Source of the DNA: Pseudohongiella sp.
GTDB lineage: Bacteria; Pseudomonadota; Gammaproteobacteria; Pseudomonadales; Pseudohongiellaceae
Direction: 5' to 3'
DNA length: 64,000 nucleotides
NCBI RefSeq assembly: GCF_011050365.1
Contig: NZ_DRFV01000012.1
Location: 1-64,000 of the forward strand
A model generated the notes under the pieces. The model ran no database searches and was not told where the DNA came from. It was given only the letters and a program-made list of their open reading frames with translations. Made by a program: the position numbers and the translations under genes. This document shows, piece by piece, positions 63,701 through 64,000 of the stretch. How positions within the stretch are numbered: position 1 is the first letter of the stretch; each line of letters opens with the position of its first letter.

Positions 63701-64000
63701 ACCGCTTAAATGCCCGGGCGGTGTTACCCGCCTGGTGAGCACAGCGTTAGTTCGGATTACGGTCGGGTGCCAGCTGAATTCTGGCACTTTCCGACTCATG
63801 CCATCAGTGTTTTCTCCCGCCAATCATTGCCGTGCTGGCAGATCTCAGGGCATTCAGACCTGAGACCCTGTTCCCGATTGCTGACATTTATTTCTCTCTA
63901 TCCTGTTAATAAATCTAGAGATAGATCACTATTTATGTGTTTCTTGCAAAGCCTTCGTGTCCGGTTTAGTATAATGCTATGTGCTGCACAGTATGTGGCA
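63701..64000. other. Non-coding end of window with a hairpin and a -10-like element
   Basis: No credible gene is seen. A stem GGCGG/CCGCC lies just after the small gene, and TCTCAGG/CCTGAGA forms a hairpin at 63843-63865 without a T tract, perhaps a weak terminator. A perfect TATAAT at 63970-63975 with TTGCAA 20 bases upstream (longer than the ideal spacing) may be a promoter for something beyond the window. Confidence 0.4.

Noticed and set aside
1-64000. CRISPR arrays, tRNA/rRNA genes, insertion sequences or prophage
   Set aside because: No regular short repeats with unique spacers, no tRNA cloverleaf or rRNA sequence, and no transposase, integrase or phage structural gene was recognised. 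The only repeat arrays are the 122- and 141-base palindromic units, whose period and internal symmetry do not fit CRISPR.

Overview
The window is ordinary chromosomal DNA of a gammaproteobacterium. This rests on the ribF-ileS-fkpB-ispH housekeeping block, a contiguous recC-recB-recD cluster, sbcC/sbcD and a NasR-type regulated nitrate assimilation cluster. Moderate-high GC, tightly packed genes and several secreted hydrolases fit a free-living aquatic species. I cannot place the genus. I see no rRNA, tRNA, CRISPR array, insertion sequence, phage or plasmid module.

Layout. 1-346: two copies of a long structured palindromic repeat, then the ribF promoter region. 347-5840: ribF, ileS, fkpB, ispH; lspA, usually between ileS and fkpB, is missing. 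5841-6209: three more tandem copies of the palindrome between convergent genes. 6210-8088: two members (A, B) of a secreted family of unknown function with a PDLQGVW-like start. 8164-10015: a gamma-glutamylcyclotransferase-like protein and a lipoprotein dipeptidase. 10029-19518: recC-recB-recD on the minus strand. 19667-25825: a methyltransferase, two tandem small membrane proteins in an operon with family member C, a DUF5916-type outer-membrane protein and a LysE exporter. 25838-32160: sbcC and sbcD, separated by family member D and a lipoprotein on the other strand. 32164-37344: a two-subunit molybdenum hydroxylase, a methyltransferase, a broken SelW-like gene and a lipoprotein esterase.

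37468-52181 is a complete nitrate assimilation locus. It holds the sensor-antiterminator NasR, the ABC nitrate transporter NrtA-B-D on the minus strand, and a divergent operon: nirB, nirD, a flavoprotein reductase, nasA, cobA (for siroheme), an outer-membrane porin and mobA (for the molybdenum cofactor). Both divergent transcripts start at a near-consensus sigma-54 promoter. Both have a leader with two hexaloop hairpins (A at loop position 1, G at 4), the second overlapping a strong intrinsic terminator. This is the layout expected for NasR antitermination, so nitrogen limitation (sigma-54/NtrC) and nitrate or nitrite (NasR) probably gate both operons.

52288-64000: a uridine kinase-nucleoside transporter pair, a 2-oxoglutarate oxygenase, a BON-MscS channel, a small basic Rho_N-like protein, a MoxR-DUF58-transglutaminase operon, an operon of an Acg-like nitroreductase, a MarR regulator and a membrane protein behind a clear operator-like dyad, and a 47-residue cysteine-rich protein.

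The best candidates for something undescribed are the palindromic repeat family, whose arms co-vary while the core stays fixed, and the four-member secreted family, one copy of which is in an operon with two paralogous membrane proteins.
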